Assembly: GCA_014728085.1 (NCBI GenBank)
Contig: WJMF01000179.1
Coordinates: forward strand, 1-64,000
Direction of reading: 5' to 3'
Source: Candidatus Zhuqueibacterota bacterium
GTDB taxonomy: Bacteria; Zhuqueibacterota; Zhuqueibacteria; Residuimicrobiales; Oceaniaggregativiventaceae
DNA length: 64,000 nucleotides
Part shown: positions 17,448 through 26,713 of the stretch, piece by piece
How the letters are laid out: each line of letters starts with the position of its first letter
Position numbering within the stretch: the first letter of the stretch is position 1
Translations under genes and position numbers: made by a program
The notes under the pieces: generated by a model
Told to the model about the DNA's origin: nothing
The model's database searches: none
What the model saw: the letters and a program-made list of their open reading frames with translations, nothing else

Positions 17448-19959
17448 AATATTTTCTCCGTATATACTGGTTCCATTGATTCTGGTCGTTTTATTCAGCG
17501 GCTGTGCATACTATAATACCTTTTACAATGCCAAAAAATTCTATGGTCTTGCAGAAAAGGAGCGGAAGAAACGAATGCGCAGCCAGATCGTTGAACTGTC
17601 TGCTGAAGAGAAGGAACAGCTCAAGCGGAGAGGTCAATACAACGCCCTGGATAACACCAGACCTGCGGGGACAGAGATGCAAAATTATCAAAAGGCGATC
17701 GAAAAAGCCTCCAAAATACTCGAATTTTACCCCGAAAGCCGCTGGGTGGATGATGCTCTGATGTTGTTGGGTGAATGTTTTTATTACCGGCGAGAATATC
17801 CAAAAGCGCAGCGAAAGTTTGAGGAATTGATCCAACTCTATCCGCAGAGTAATTTTGTACCTGAGGCAAGGCTTTTGCTGGCTAAAACGTATATAGGTTT
17901 ACAGAGTTTTGATCAAGCTGAACGCCGGTTCCGGGATCTCTCCATTGATAACCGCCTCAACAACCGGGTTCAGGAAGAAGCGGCTTATGAATTGGGTGGG
18001 CTTTATTATGAAAAAGAGAATTATGAGATGGCTGCTGACGAATACAAGAAAACGGCCAAAGAATCAGATGACAAGCTTATTCGTGCGATGTCCTATTACA
18101 GACTGGGACAATGTTTGATTCAGATGGAAGAGTATCGTCAGGCTCCTGAAGTTTTTAAAAAAGCTCTCGATTCGAGTCCAAATGAGGATTTTGCTTCTCA
18201 GGCCAAATATAAACTCGGTGAAGCCTATAGTTTAATCGCTGATTACCGGCGGGCCATTAAAACATTTTCAGATCTGTTGTCAAAGGAAATGGATGAAAAA
18301 CGCATTCCAATGATCAAATTTCAACTGGCAGAGAATTTAAAGTTAAATGGTGAATTGGAAGAAGCGGTTGAATGGTATAATGAGATTATCGACGAACATA
18401 AGCGAACCGACGCTTCTGCGCGCAGCTATTTTGCTTTGGCGGAGCTGGAAGAATATATAAACCGCGATTATAAAAAAGCCAAAGAATATTATGACATGGT
18501 GCGGGGAGAGTTTCAAAATTCGATCGTTACACCACGTTCCAAAGAACGATCAGCCGATATTGAATTATTGCTTGAATTGACCAACGACATTGCCAGGCTG
18601 GAGGGCCGCGAAGTGGCGGCGGATTCCAGTGATGAAAGCAAAGAAGAGGATGAAGTCAAGGCGGACGACGGTCCGATCAATCTTAGTCCGGATGGTATGT
18701 GGGTCAATTATAGCGGTCGTGATCGGCCTCCGCCCGCTTCGCTTCGAGAGTTAACCCAAATCGATATACAGCGAGCTGCACTGGCACAAACCCAGACGGC
18801 CAATGCAGGTGTCAATGCTGATTCGCTTTCGGGGCCGGGAGGTATGCAGGCTGCAGCATTGGATACGCTATCGGAAAAGGAGAAAGAACAAAAAAAGCTG
18901 GAAGACTTGGCTGAAAAGCGGCTCGCTTTGGCGGAGTTGATGCTGATCAAATTTAATAAACCCGATTCTGCTGTTAATCTCTATCTGAATGTTTTGGATG
19001 CTGCTGCTGATACGGTTACCTCTGCGAGAGCGCTCTATTCCCTGGCCTATACGTTTGAGGATTATCTGGATGACAAACAGGTCGCTGATTCGCTATATCA
19101 TAAATTGGTCGAGTTGTATCCGCACGCTCCTCAGGCTGAGGGAGGCCGCAAGATGTTGGGGTTGCCGCTTTTAACCGACCGGGTCGATTCGGCAGAGGTC
19201 TTGTTTAAAAAGGCTGAAACGCTGTATATGGATGATTACAATCTGGATAAAAGTCTGGATCTTTATGCCGCAGTCATTGAGAAATATCCCGATTCTCCGT
19301 GGGCGGAAAAAGCAACGTATGGGATCGGTTGGATATATGAGCATGAGCTCTACAGATATGATCAGGCGATATCCTATTACGAACAGCTGCTGCAGGAAAA
19401 TCCACAGTCTTCCTATGCAAAGATATTAAAACCAAAGATCGATGCTGTTGAAAAGTCCAGAGCGGATTCTGTAAAAGCGGCAGCGGATTCAACTCACCTG
19501 ACTGACTCGCAGGCCGATGTAGACTCTGCGGCTACAGATTCGTCTGCGATTACCATGACGTCTGACGTGCCGGCGGACAGTCTTTCCGAGCCACCGCAAG
19601 CACTCGCGACTGAATCACCTTCCGATAGCCTGAGAGAGGTCAATCGGCAGCGAATGATCGATGAGCCCAAAGTACAGGACAATATGCGAAATATAGAGGA
19701 ATCCACACCTCAGCAAACACTTTCGACTGAACCGCCTTCCGATAGCCTTAGAGAGGCCAATCGGCAGCGAATGATCAATGAACCCAAAGTACAGGATGAC
19801 AGGCGAAATGTAAACGAGCCTGTACCGCAAAAGGGTGTTGTTGAGCCTGAATTGTTGCCGGCCGGGAAAGAAAGCAATTCTGAACCGGATATCTCATCAA
19901 AGAGAAATACAGAACAGGAACCTTCGAATGAAAAAGTGTCTTCCAGGGAGCCGGATTAG
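17431..19959 (+). CDS. TPR-rich lipoprotein, SprE/PorW-like, with repeated C-terminal tail
   Basis: An 842-residue protein with a GTG start behind a GAAAGGA site. A signal sequence ends in the lipobox LFSGC, followed by the CAYYNTFYNAKKFY segment seen in FCB-group TPR lipoproteins. Residues 75-370 and 490-680 contain tetratricopeptide repeats. The tail after residue 680 is Ser, Asp and Glu rich and contains a 39-residue repeat twice. It resembles SprE/PorW, a lipoprotein needed for T9SS gliding and secretion in Bacteroidetes, but this match is from general layout only. It may link outer-membrane secretion with the cell envelope. Confidence 0.75.
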   Translation: MRTKIKIFSPYILVPLILVVLFSGCAYYNTFYNAKKFYGLAEKERKKRMRSQIVELSAEEKEQLKRRGQYNALDNTRPAGTEMQNYQKAIEKASKILEFYPESRWVDDALMLLGECFYYRREYPKAQRKFEELIQLYPQSNFVPEARLLLAKTYIGLQSFDQAERRFRDLSIDNRLNNRVQEEAAYELGGLYYEKENYEMAADEYKKTAKESDDKLIRAMSYYRLGQCLIQMEEYRQAPEVFKKALDSSPNEDFASQAKYKLGEAYSLIADYRRAIKTFSDLLSKEMDEKRIPMIKFQLAENLKLNGELEEAVEWYNEIIDEHKRTDASARSYFALAELEEYINRDYKKAKEYYDMVRGEFQNSIVTPRSKERSADIELLLELTNDIARLEGREVAADSSDESKEEDEVKADDGPINLSPDGMWVNYSGRDRPPPASLRELTQIDIQRAALAQTQTANAGVNADSLSGPGGMQAAALDTLSEKEKEQKKLEDLAEKRLALAELMLIKFNKPDSAVNLYLNVLDAAADTVTSARALYSLAYTFEDYLDDKQVADSLYHKLVELYPHAPQAEGGRKMLGLPLLTDRVDSAEVLFKKAETLYMDDYNLDKSLDLYAAVIEKYPDSPWAEKATYGIGWIYEHELYRYDQAISYYEQLLQENPQSSYAKILKPKIDAVEKSRADSVKAAADSTHLTDSQADVDSAATDSSAITMTSDVPADSLSEPPQALATESPSDSLREVNRQRMIDEPKVQDNMRNIEESTPQQTLSTEPPSDSLREANRQRMINEPKVQDDRRNVNEPVPQKGVVEPELLPAGKESNSEPDISSKRNTEQEPSNEKVSSREPD
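19621..19830 (+). repeat. 117-nt tandem repeat inside the TPR lipoprotein gene
   Basis: The segment starting TCCGATAGCC at 19621 recurs at 19738, a period of 117 nt or 39 residues. Both copies encode PSDSLREnNRQRMInEPKVQD with a few changes. The duplication keeps the reading frame and lies in the acidic tail outside the TPR domain. Confidence 0.85.
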
Positions 19960-20036
19960 TGCAGATGTTCGGGCCGTCACGCTCAATATGAAATCGTTCG
20001 AAAGCGTAGATATTTAGCACAATATCATATAGCGTG

Positions 20037-20073
20037 TTTTTCCAGGGGAAAAATAGGTTTTCCGCGTGGAAAA
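20037..20073. repeat. Two consecutive near-identical hairpins upstream of pyrK
   Basis: TTTTTCC-AGG-GGAAAAA (20037-20053) and TTTTCC-GCGT-GGAAAA (20058-20073) are two perfect short stems separated by four nt. They lie in the gap between the TPR lipoprotein gene and pyrK. Their role is unknown; an RNA processing or regulatory element is possible. Confidence 0.45.
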
Positions 20074-20135
20074 GACCGCTTTGTTTTTTGCCGGACCGGG
20101 TGGGGTAATACTATTGTTTATTGACGGGACAATGA

Positions 20136-20948
20136 ATGAATCAGAATTCAAAAAAAATGTTTGTTGCGCCGCTCTATTCAAAGCAAAAAGTGACAAAATC
20201 TGTTTACCGGCTTGATTTCTACGAGCCAGACCTGACGCCTCTTTTTCGTGCCGGCCAGTTTGTCAATGTATCCATACCGCGTTGTAAGGAGATTGTATGG
20301 CGCCGTCCTTTCAGCATTCATCGGGTGAATTCGGACAAGGGATGTTTTTCCGTCTTGTTCGATATTGTCGGGAGAGGGACGTTGGCGTTGAAAAATATAC
20401 AAAAAGGAGACAAAGTCAATATGCTCGGCCCGCTGGGGAATTCCTTCGAGTGCCCTGATGATACAGAACAAGTTATTTTGATAGCCGGCGGTTTGGGCAT
20501 AGCACCATTTTATCTCTTTTTACAGCAGCTTGAGCACAGAGACATCAAGAAAACGATTTTTTACGGCGCTGCATCGGCGGAGCGTTTTTGCTGTCTGAAT
20601 GAGTTTGAACAGCTGGATGCTACATTATATCTGACCACAGATGATGGGTCGGAAGGCGAGTCTGGTTTGATTACCGAACCGCTGTGGCGCTATCTGGAAA
20701 CAGCCGAGTTGAAACGCAAAACCGTTTTATACACCTGCGGTCCGACGTTGATGTTAAAAGAAGTGCAAAAGATATCAAAACAGTTTAAACTTCCGGCATT
20801 TGTATCGGTAGAAAATGTTATGGCATGCGGATTTGGGGCCTGTATGGGTTGTGCGGTACCTCTCGATCAACCCGGTGAAAAGCGGTACCTGCTCGCCTGC
20901 ACCGATGGACCGGTTTTTCCTATCAATGAGATTGTTATCGATGGTTGA
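20136..20948 (+). CDS. pyrK: Dihydroorotate dehydrogenase B electron transfer subunit
   Basis: A 270-residue flavin and iron-sulfur reductase. The FAD site RRPFSI, the NAD-binding GGLGIAPF loop and a C-terminal 2Fe-2S cluster site (CGFGACMGC followed by a final Cys in LLACTDG) are all visible. It passes electrons from dihydroorotate, oxidised by PyrD, to NAD. The pyrD start lies within the last codons, an 8-nt overlap, so the two subunits are translationally coupled. Confidence 0.94.
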   Translation: MNQNSKKMFVAPLYSKQKVTKSVYRLDFYEPDLTPLFRAGQFVNVSIPRCKEIVWRRPFSIHRVNSDKGCFSVLFDIVGRGTLALKNIQKGDKVNMLGPLGNSFECPDDTEQVILIAGGLGIAPFYLFLQQLEHRDIKKTIFYGAASAERFCCLNEFEQLDATLYLTTDDGSEGESGLITEPLWRYLETAELKRKTVLYTCGPTLMLKEVQKISKQFKLPAFVSVENVMACGFGACMGCAVPLDQPGEKRYLLACTDGPVFPINEIVIDG

Positions 20949-21852
20949 TCTAAACATTAAAATTGGAACGATTGAGTTTAAAAATCCGGTAATGGTTGCA
21001 AGCGGTACGTTTGGCTATGCCAGTGAATTTTGCGATTTTTTTGATCCGTCTGTCCTGGGGGCCGTAATCACCAAAACAGTTACTGAAGATTTTCGCCCTG
21101 GTAATCCGCCGTCACGAATCGTTGAAACCACCGGAGGAATGCTCAATTCAATCGGTTTACCGAACAGCGGTGTGGAGCCGTTTATTCGGGAAAAGATGCC
21201 TTTCCTGCGCAAAATAAAGACGCGACTGATCGTCAATATCGCCGGAAAAACGGGAGATGAATTCGCTCGGGTTGTCGAAAAACTGGAAGCGGTGGACGGT
21301 ATTGACGGATATGAGCTTAATTACTCCTGTCCCAATGTTAAGGAAGGGGGGCTCTCTTTCAGCGCCGATGCCGCTGTCGCGGAAAAAGTCACAGCAAATG
21401 CGCGAAAAAAAACCAGGCGCTTGCTCATTACCAAGTTAACGCCCAATGTTACCTCTATTGGCGATGTGGGGAAAGCGGTTGAAAATGGTGGTGCAGATGC
21501 TATTTCGGCGATTAATACGGTGGTGGGTATGGCCATCGACCTGCGTAAGAAAAAGCCCAGGCTTTCGACCATTACGGGTGGGCTCTCCGGAGCTGCGATA
21601 AAACCCATCGCTATGGCCAAAGTGTATGAGCTTTTAAAGCGGACGACGCTGCCCTTAATCGCTATTGGCGGGATCACAGATACAACGGATGCGCTTGAAT
21701 TTTTACTTCTGGGGGCCTGTGCCGTCCAGATCGGTACACAAAATTTTGTCAATCCTGCAATCGGCCGGGATGTGGTTGAAGGCATTGCCGATTATTGTCG
21801 TGAAAATCATATTCATCACATTTCGGATTTTACGGGATCACTTGTAATATGA
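20941..21852 (+). CDS. pyrD: Dihydroorotate dehydrogenase, catalytic subunit (class 1B)
   Basis: A 303-residue FMN enzyme of pyrimidine synthesis that oxidises dihydroorotate to orotate. I place the start at ATG 20941, because the family begins with the VDLNIKIG strand; upstream in-frame codons would run inside pyrK. It has the catalytic-base Cys in NYSCPNVKEGG and FMN-binding segments near the C-terminus. The cysteine base and the adjacent pyrK place it in class 1B, NAD-linked. Confidence 0.95.
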   Translation: MVDLNIKIGTIEFKNPVMVASGTFGYASEFCDFFDPSVLGAVITKTVTEDFRPGNPPSRIVETTGGMLNSIGLPNSGVEPFIREKMPFLRKIKTRLIVNIAGKTGDEFARVVEKLEAVDGIDGYELNYSCPNVKEGGLSFSADAAVAEKVTANARKKTRRLLITKLTPNVTSIGDVGKAVENGGADAISAINTVVGMAIDLRKKKPRLSTITGGLSGAAIKPIAMAKVYELLKRTTLPLIAIGGITDTTDALEFLLLGACAVQIGTQNFVNPAIGRDVVEGIADYCRENHIHHISDFTGSLVI

Positions 21853-22286
21853 TGAAAATATCGATACTGGTTTTTATATTTCTGGGGCTTGCCTGCTCCT
21901 GGAATTCCCAAAACAAAACAACCGATGGGAATGCCGAAATCCAATCCCGTTCTGCAGCCCGGCATCTGCCGGTGACGGCCTTTGTCTTCAAGCAAGTCGG
22001 GTTGGCCTCTTTTTCGGCTGATGATCAACACGGCAAGCCCACAGCCAGCGGTGTGATTTATGATATGCGCGATCTGGTCGCTGCTCACACGGAATTGCCA
22101 TTCGGGACTATTGTTAAGGTCACCAATCAGGTCAATAATCGCTCTGTGCGGGTGGAGATTGTCGACAGGGGGCCATTTGTTAAAGATCGCATCATTGATC
22201 TTTCCTTTGAAGCTGCCAAGCGTCTGGGATTCGTTGAAAAGGGTATCACTCCGGTGGAAATTTCAATTGTTAAGCTGCCCTACTGA
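21849..22286 (+). CDS. RlpA-like double-psi beta-barrel protein lacking the catalytic Glu
   Basis: A 145-residue exported protein with a hydrophobic N-terminus ending LACS (Cys16), a weak lipobox. Residues 50-143 form the RlpA double-psi beta-barrel, with TASG, AAHTELPFGT and VDRGPF motifs. In the Pseudomonas lytic transglycosylase RlpA, Glu120, Asp123 and His131 matter for activity. The same spacing here gives Val69, Asp72 and His80, so the glutamate is missing. It may bind denuded glycan without cutting it. It has no SPOR domain. The start overlaps the pyrD stop (ATGA). Confidence 0.88.
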   Translation: MMKISILVFIFLGLACSWNSQNKTTDGNAEIQSRSAARHLPVTAFVFKQVGLASFSADDQHGKPTASGVIYDMRDLVAAHTELPFGTIVKVTNQVNNRSVRVEIVDRGPFVKDRIIDLSFEAAKRLGFVEKGITPVEISIVKLPY

Positions 22287-22322
22287 ATCGAAAAATCGAA
22301 TTGCTTTTCTCAGGGAGGTAAC

Positions 22323-23147
22323 TTGAACTATAAATCATTCGCTATCCGTGCCCTTATCGCCTTTGTTTTCGGACCTCTTATTGTTTTAGCCGCACTTGAG
22401 GGTGGTCTGATATGGCTGGGATTCGTTTTGCTCGTCGTTTTGTTGTCAGTGAAAGAATTTTATGATTTGGGGGAGAAAAAATCCTCTCCTCACTATCCTT
22501 TCAGTCTGATGATATCGTTTTTCGTCGTTGTTTCCTTTTATTTTTACGGCGAACATGCGCTTTTGCCTTTTTTGATATTGTTTCTCATTGGCCTTTTATT
22601 TATCGAAATCTACCGTAAAAAAGAGTCTCCTTTATTAAACGTCTCCACCACAGTATATGGTTCTCTTTTGTACAGCATCCTGTTCGGAAGTTTTGTGTTG
22701 CTGCGGGAGATGCCGCTGACATATGGACTGGACCCGACTCCGGCGGGGAAATGGATCGTCATGATCATTTTGTCCACCTGGATTTGCGATACCGCTGCGT
22801 ATTTGATCGGTTCCTATTTCGGCAAGCACAAACTCATCGAACGTATCAGTCCCAATAAAACCATCGAAGGCACCATCGGCGGATTTGTTTTTTCAATTTT
22901 AACAGCGTATGGTTTTCATTTGTTTTTCATTAATGAATTAAGAGTTGCAGACTCGCTCATTATCGGGGCAATTGTAGGAAGTATTGGTCAGTATGGAGAT
23001 TTGTTTGAATCCATGTTCAAGCGAGATGTCGGCGTGAAGGATTCTTCCTCGATTATCCCGGAACATGGGGGGATTATGGATCGGTTTGACAGTTTGACGT
23101 TTTCTGCTCCGATCGTGTATCTGTACCTTCGTTTCTTCTATTTTTAA
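22323..23147 (+). CDS. cdsA: Phosphatidate cytidylyltransferase
   Basis: A 274-residue membrane enzyme with about seven to eight hydrophobic segments. The C-terminal CDP-alcohol signature is present: SMFKRDVGVKDSSSIIPEHGG then DRFDS. The family normally has PGHGG, here PEHGG. It makes CDP-diacylglycerol from phosphatidic acid and CTP, feeding the psd and pssA genes at 32.2-33.6 kb. It starts with TTG behind a GGGAGG site. Its end overlaps the convergent aminopeptidase gene by 4 nt. Confidence 0.94.
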   Translation: MNYKSFAIRALIAFVFGPLIVLAALEGGLIWLGFVLLVVLLSVKEFYDLGEKKSSPHYPFSLMISFFVVVSFYFYGEHALLPFLILFLIGLLFIEIYRKKESPLLNVSTTVYGSLLYSILFGSFVLLREMPLTYGLDPTPAGKWIVMIILSTWICDTAAYLIGSYFGKHKLIERISPNKTIEGTIGGFVFSILTAYGFHLFFINELRVADSLIIGAIVGSIGQYGDLFESMFKRDVGVKDSSSIIPEHGGIMDRFDSLTFSAPIVYLYLRFFYF

Positions 23148-24100
23148 CCGAGAACCCATTTTCCGTTTTTCAGAATATTCTTGCCATCGATCATTACGGT
23201 TGCTTTGTAGATGACCCCGTCAAGGTGAACAGGTACATCGTTACTGCCTCCAAAGGAAATATTGTTGCCGAGGGCGACATGAGCGGTTCCGAGTACTTTT
23301 TCATCTTCCAGGCTGTAGCCGCATAGCTTTGCCGAGCTGTTTGTGCCGATACCGAATTCAGCAACCAGACGACTGTTTTTGCCAAAGCGGCTCAAATGCC
23401 GGCTTAGGCGTTTGGCGGAATTTCCTCCGGCGATTCTGACAGCTCTGCCGTTTTTGATGGAAATATACAGAGGCTCGCGATCCTGCGGCAGAATTCCCAT
23501 GCCGCTGTCGACAACCAGTGTACCCTCGCATCCAAGCTCTTCAGGGGCGATCGCGGCTTCACCCGCCGGCAGGTTGGAAAATTTCCCGGACTCGTGAACC
23601 AAACCAATATCAGCGTATCCCTGTCGGTCTTTAATGGAAATATAAAGCTCGGTACCGTTGGGCGCACTGAGCCGGGCTTCTTTACCGATGGTGAGGATGT
23701 CTTTTATTTTTAAGGATAAACGGGAAATTTTTTGATAATCAGTGCGGGACAATCTGCTGAACGTCTGGTCGGTAATATCCGGCATGCTGATACAGCGGGC
23801 TCCTCTTTTACATGCAGCTCTGCGTCCGGCTGTGTGAGAAATAGACAAAGAGGTGATTGCAATAATGACGTCCATACGCTGCATGTATTCTTGCACAACA
23901 CCGGGCAGATCGCCTTTTTCGAGTTGCGAGCGGGGTATTTGTAACAGCTGGATATTTTTTGAACGCATATAGGCGGCTTTATACAAGAGCTCGGCTTTTT
24001 CCAGTTGCGGTTCATCACATATAACCAGAACCACTTCGTCCTTTTTTATCTGCAGGCATTCTTTGACTACCGTATGCGCAGATTTTTCCATATTGGTCAT
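23144..24100 (-). CDS. M29-like aminopeptidase family protein
   Basis: A 318-residue protein resembling the thermophilic aminopeptidase (M29, PepS/AmpS) group in its C-terminal half: NLPAGEAAIAPEE, VAEFGIGTN and TAHVALGNN followed by HLDGV. These segments contain the Glu and His residues that carry metals in that family. The N-terminal domain is a Rossmann-like half. It is shorter than the usual 400 residues. It should release N-terminal residues from peptides; substrate is unknown. It lies behind the PqqD-like gene and an OPT transporter on the same strand, suggesting peptide use. An AAAGGATC site precedes the ATG. Confidence 0.8.
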   Translation of the reverse strand: MTNMEKSAHTVVKECLQIKKDEVVLVICDEPQLEKAELLYKAAYMRSKNIQLLQIPRSQLEKGDLPGVVQEYMQRMDVIIAITSLSISHTAGRRAACKRGARCISMPDITDQTFSRLSRTDYQKISRLSLKIKDILTIGKEARLSAPNGTELYISIKDRQGYADIGLVHESGKFSNLPAGEAAIAPEELGCEGTLVVDSGMGILPQDREPLYISIKNGRAVRIAGGNSAKRLSRHLSRFGKNSRLVAEFGIGTNSSAKLCGYSLEDEKVLGTAHVALGNNISFGGSNDVPVHLDGVIYKATVMIDGKNILKNGKWVLG

Positions 24101-24163
24101 AGTGATCCTTTGATTTATAATTGGTCTTCGGAGAAAGCCCCCTGGCGGAATCGAATGATTTTG

Positions 24164-24532
24164 TTACCTGTTCTCTTTGAATAGAACCAGACAGTGCATA
24201 CTGACGAGTTGTCTTATATACATTCCCAATCGTTCGAAAACGGGTTCAACATTTTCTCCGAAATGATCATGTAATGCCGCGCCGATTTGATGTACACTTT
24301 TTTCACCGTCGATGTTTTTCCACACGAACGTGCCGAATTCATCAAGGGTAACCCGCATGTTTGGATTTTTCAGGCGCGGCAATACATGTTTAACAAGAAA
24401 AGGATTCTGAAATTTGGGTACCAGCAAAACAATACGGTTATCGTCATTTTTTTCCCAATCAACGCTGTGTCTGGGAATAAACTCCAAAAGATTTTCTTGT
24501 TTTTTGTTTTTAGAATCTTTATTTCTTCTCAT
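24164..24532 (-). CDS. PqqD-like peptide-binding protein
   Basis: A 122-residue protein. Its second half matches the PqqD fold, with the typical TLDEFGTFVWKNIDGEKSV segment. PqqD proteins are RiPP recognition elements that hold a precursor peptide for a radical-SAM or other modifying enzyme, but no such enzyme or precursor is nearby. Its first 14 nt overlap the end of the OPT transporter gene, so it is translationally coupled to it. The basic, Lys-rich N-terminal 15 residues are not part of the fold. It may be a general peptide or protein-binding adaptor. Confidence 0.82.
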   Translation of the reverse strand: MRRNKDSKNKKQENLLEFIPRHSVDWEKNDDNRIVLLVPKFQNPFLVKHVLPRLKNPNMRVTLDEFGTFVWKNIDGEKSVHQIGAALHDHFGENVEPVFERLGMYIRQLVSMHCLVLFKENR

Positions 24533-26543
24533 TCAGCATTCTTTGGATCGGATATTTGATGAGTACATAGCCGAGAATAAGGAATGTGATGATACCCAGC
24601 CACCAGAATCCGCCAAATCCTTCGGGCAAACCAAATATATTGCTTAAATTTACATTACTCACAACCAGAGCTGCCAGTAAAATACCGGTTAGGGCTTCAC
24701 CGGCAACGAGACCGGATGCCAATAACAGCCCGGTGTTTTCGACAACGTTTTTATCAGAAGGTTGTTTTGATTTTTTTTCTGCTTGTCTTTCAACGATATG
24801 TTTGATCAGGCCACCGACAAAAATGGCAAAAGTGGTTTGAAAGGGCAGATACATACCGACGGAAATCAGCATCGGTGATGGTGAGCCGATCAGAATAAGC
24901 GCAATTGCGAAGAACATTCCGGCTATCACCAGGGGCCAGGCCATTTCACCGCCGACGATTCCTTTACTCATCATTGCCATCAAGCCCGCCTGAGGTGCTG
25001 GCAGCGCCTCGCTACCGATTCCATTTGCCTGATGCAATAACATGATGGGGACGACCAAAACCAGGGATGCCGCCACAACGCCGATCATACCTCCGATCTG
25101 CATTTTCCAGGGGGTTCCGCCGAGGATATATCCGACTTTCCAGTCCTGCATCATGTCTCCTGCAACACCAGCTACACAGCAAACCACAGATGCAACAGCC
25201 AGAACCGCAGCAACCCCCGGGTCGCCTTTCATGCCGACGATGACCATGAGAAGAGCTGCGATCAATAGCGTCGATAGCGTTAAACCGGAAATCGGATTGG
25301 AAGAACTGCCGATAATACCGACAAGATAACCGGCTACCGCTGCAAAGATGAATCCTGCAATGGCCATCACCACGGCCGCAAGAACCGCGGATCCCCAGTT
25401 ATGACTGAAGGTCTGATAGAGAACAATCATACAAACAATTAAAACGCCGATGGAGAGGAGAACCATTCCGAAAGGTGCATCTTTATCGATTCGGCTCACT
25501 TTATTCTGGTCCGCACTGCCGGCGGCTTTGATGTCGGAAATGCCTTTTGATATTCCGCCGATGAGGTTATTGCGCATTTTGAACAGTGTATAAAAAGCAC
25601 CGACGAGCATACCGCCTACGGCGATGGGTTTTACGGTAGCACTATAGGCAGCCTTGGAGACCATGACCCACGATTGGGTTTCGGCAAAGGGTTCCAGTTG
25701 TCCAGTCATTAAAAAGAGAACAATGGGCATCAGGAATATCCAGCCGAAAACCCCGCCGGAAAAGGTAATCGCGGCGAGTTTAAATCCTATAATATAGCCC
25801 ACTCCCACAAAAGCAGGGGAGGAAGCCGGACTTTGCAGCAAAAAGCCCCCTTTAAAGCTAAAGGTGGCTTTGATTTGTTCGCCGGTATCTCTTATTGTCT
25901 GGATAATTTTGCTTTCACTGTTTAAAAGCATGACTTTGGAGGTTTGCAGCTGCACAAAACCGGTTACAGAATCTTTAATGACCCGGATACCGTTATCGTT
26001 TTTAAAGAGCTCCAGAAAGGCGGCCAGACCCATGGAACCAAAGACATACTTGGCACCGGATTGCCCGCCTTGTCCTGCTTTGACAATTTCCGCACAGGCC
26101 TTGCTTTCGGGGTAGGGAAGGGTCTGATCTTCGATGAGGGTTCGCCGCAAGATGATAACAAAGAGAACACCCAACACACCGCCGACCAGCATCAGGAGGG
26201 TACTGCGCATATAGTCGAAATTTTCCCATACGCCCGCCAGGACAAAGGCAGGAATGGTAAAAATTGCGCCTGCTGCCAGCGCTTCACCTACCGCACCGGT
26301 TGTACGGGCCAGGTTTTCTTCCAGAATCGTACCCTTGAATGGTCTTAAAACCGCCATGGCGATTACCGCCGCAGGAAAGGTGGCTGCAACCGTCATACCT
26401 GCTTTTAAGCCCAGGTAAGCATTTGCAGCTCCCAGCACCACAGCCAGTATGATACCGAGAAACAGTGCCTTGAATGATATTTCCCGCATGGATGTCGTGA
26501 CCGGTACAAAGGGAACAAACTTTTTCAGGTCGTCAGAGTTCAT
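24519..26543 (-). CDS. OPT family oligopeptide transporter
   Basis: A 674-residue integral membrane protein with about 14-16 hydrophobic segments and the OPT family N-terminal pattern (TLRAI-like opening, GLKAGMTVAATFPAAV, ARTTGAVGEALAAGAIF, YPESKACAEI). OPT transporters import small peptides or metal chelates. The ATG at 26543 follows an AGGAGG site. It heads an operon with the overlapping PqqD-like gene and the M29-like aminopeptidase, a sensible order for import then hydrolysis. Substrate is not determinable. Confidence 0.93.
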   Translation of the reverse strand: MNSDDLKKFVPFVPVTTSMREISFKALFLGIILAVVLGAANAYLGLKAGMTVAATFPAAVIAMAVLRPFKGTILEENLARTTGAVGEALAAGAIFTIPAFVLAGVWENFDYMRSTLLMLVGGVLGVLFVIILRRTLIEDQTLPYPESKACAEIVKAGQGGQSGAKYVFGSMGLAAFLELFKNDNGIRVIKDSVTGFVQLQTSKVMLLNSESKIIQTIRDTGEQIKATFSFKGGFLLQSPASSPAFVGVGYIIGFKLAAITFSGGVFGWIFLMPIVLFLMTGQLEPFAETQSWVMVSKAAYSATVKPIAVGGMLVGAFYTLFKMRNNLIGGISKGISDIKAAGSADQNKVSRIDKDAPFGMVLLSIGVLIVCMIVLYQTFSHNWGSAVLAAVVMAIAGFIFAAVAGYLVGIIGSSSNPISGLTLSTLLIAALLMVIVGMKGDPGVAAVLAVASVVCCVAGVAGDMMQDWKVGYILGGTPWKMQIGGMIGVVAASLVLVVPIMLLHQANGIGSEALPAPQAGLMAMMSKGIVGGEMAWPLVIAGMFFAIALILIGSPSPMLISVGMYLPFQTTFAIFVGGLIKHIVERQAEKKSKQPSDKNVVENTGLLLASGLVAGEALTGILLAALVVSNVNLSNIFGLPEGFGGFWWLGIITFLILGYVLIKYPIQRMLNEKK

Positions 26544-26713
26544 TACAAATTCCTCCTCTTTGGGGACTGTTGAGTTGCGAATTGCTGAACTTACGTTTTC
26601 TGCCAGTATACATAGAGGGGAAAGTAAAGAAAAGGATTCAAAAGTTCAAGAAAAAAGACAAAATAACTCTGGCGTTTTTGTTTGATTTTTTTTTTACAAT
26701 TAATTATATTAAA

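Noticed and set aside
20815-20940. N-terminal extension of pyrD
   Set aside because: It would sit inside pyrK; the family start fits the ATG at 20941.
26570-26713. N-terminal extension of ecfT
   Set aside because: Lys-rich extension has no counterpart in EcfT proteins, and ATG 26714 fits the family start.
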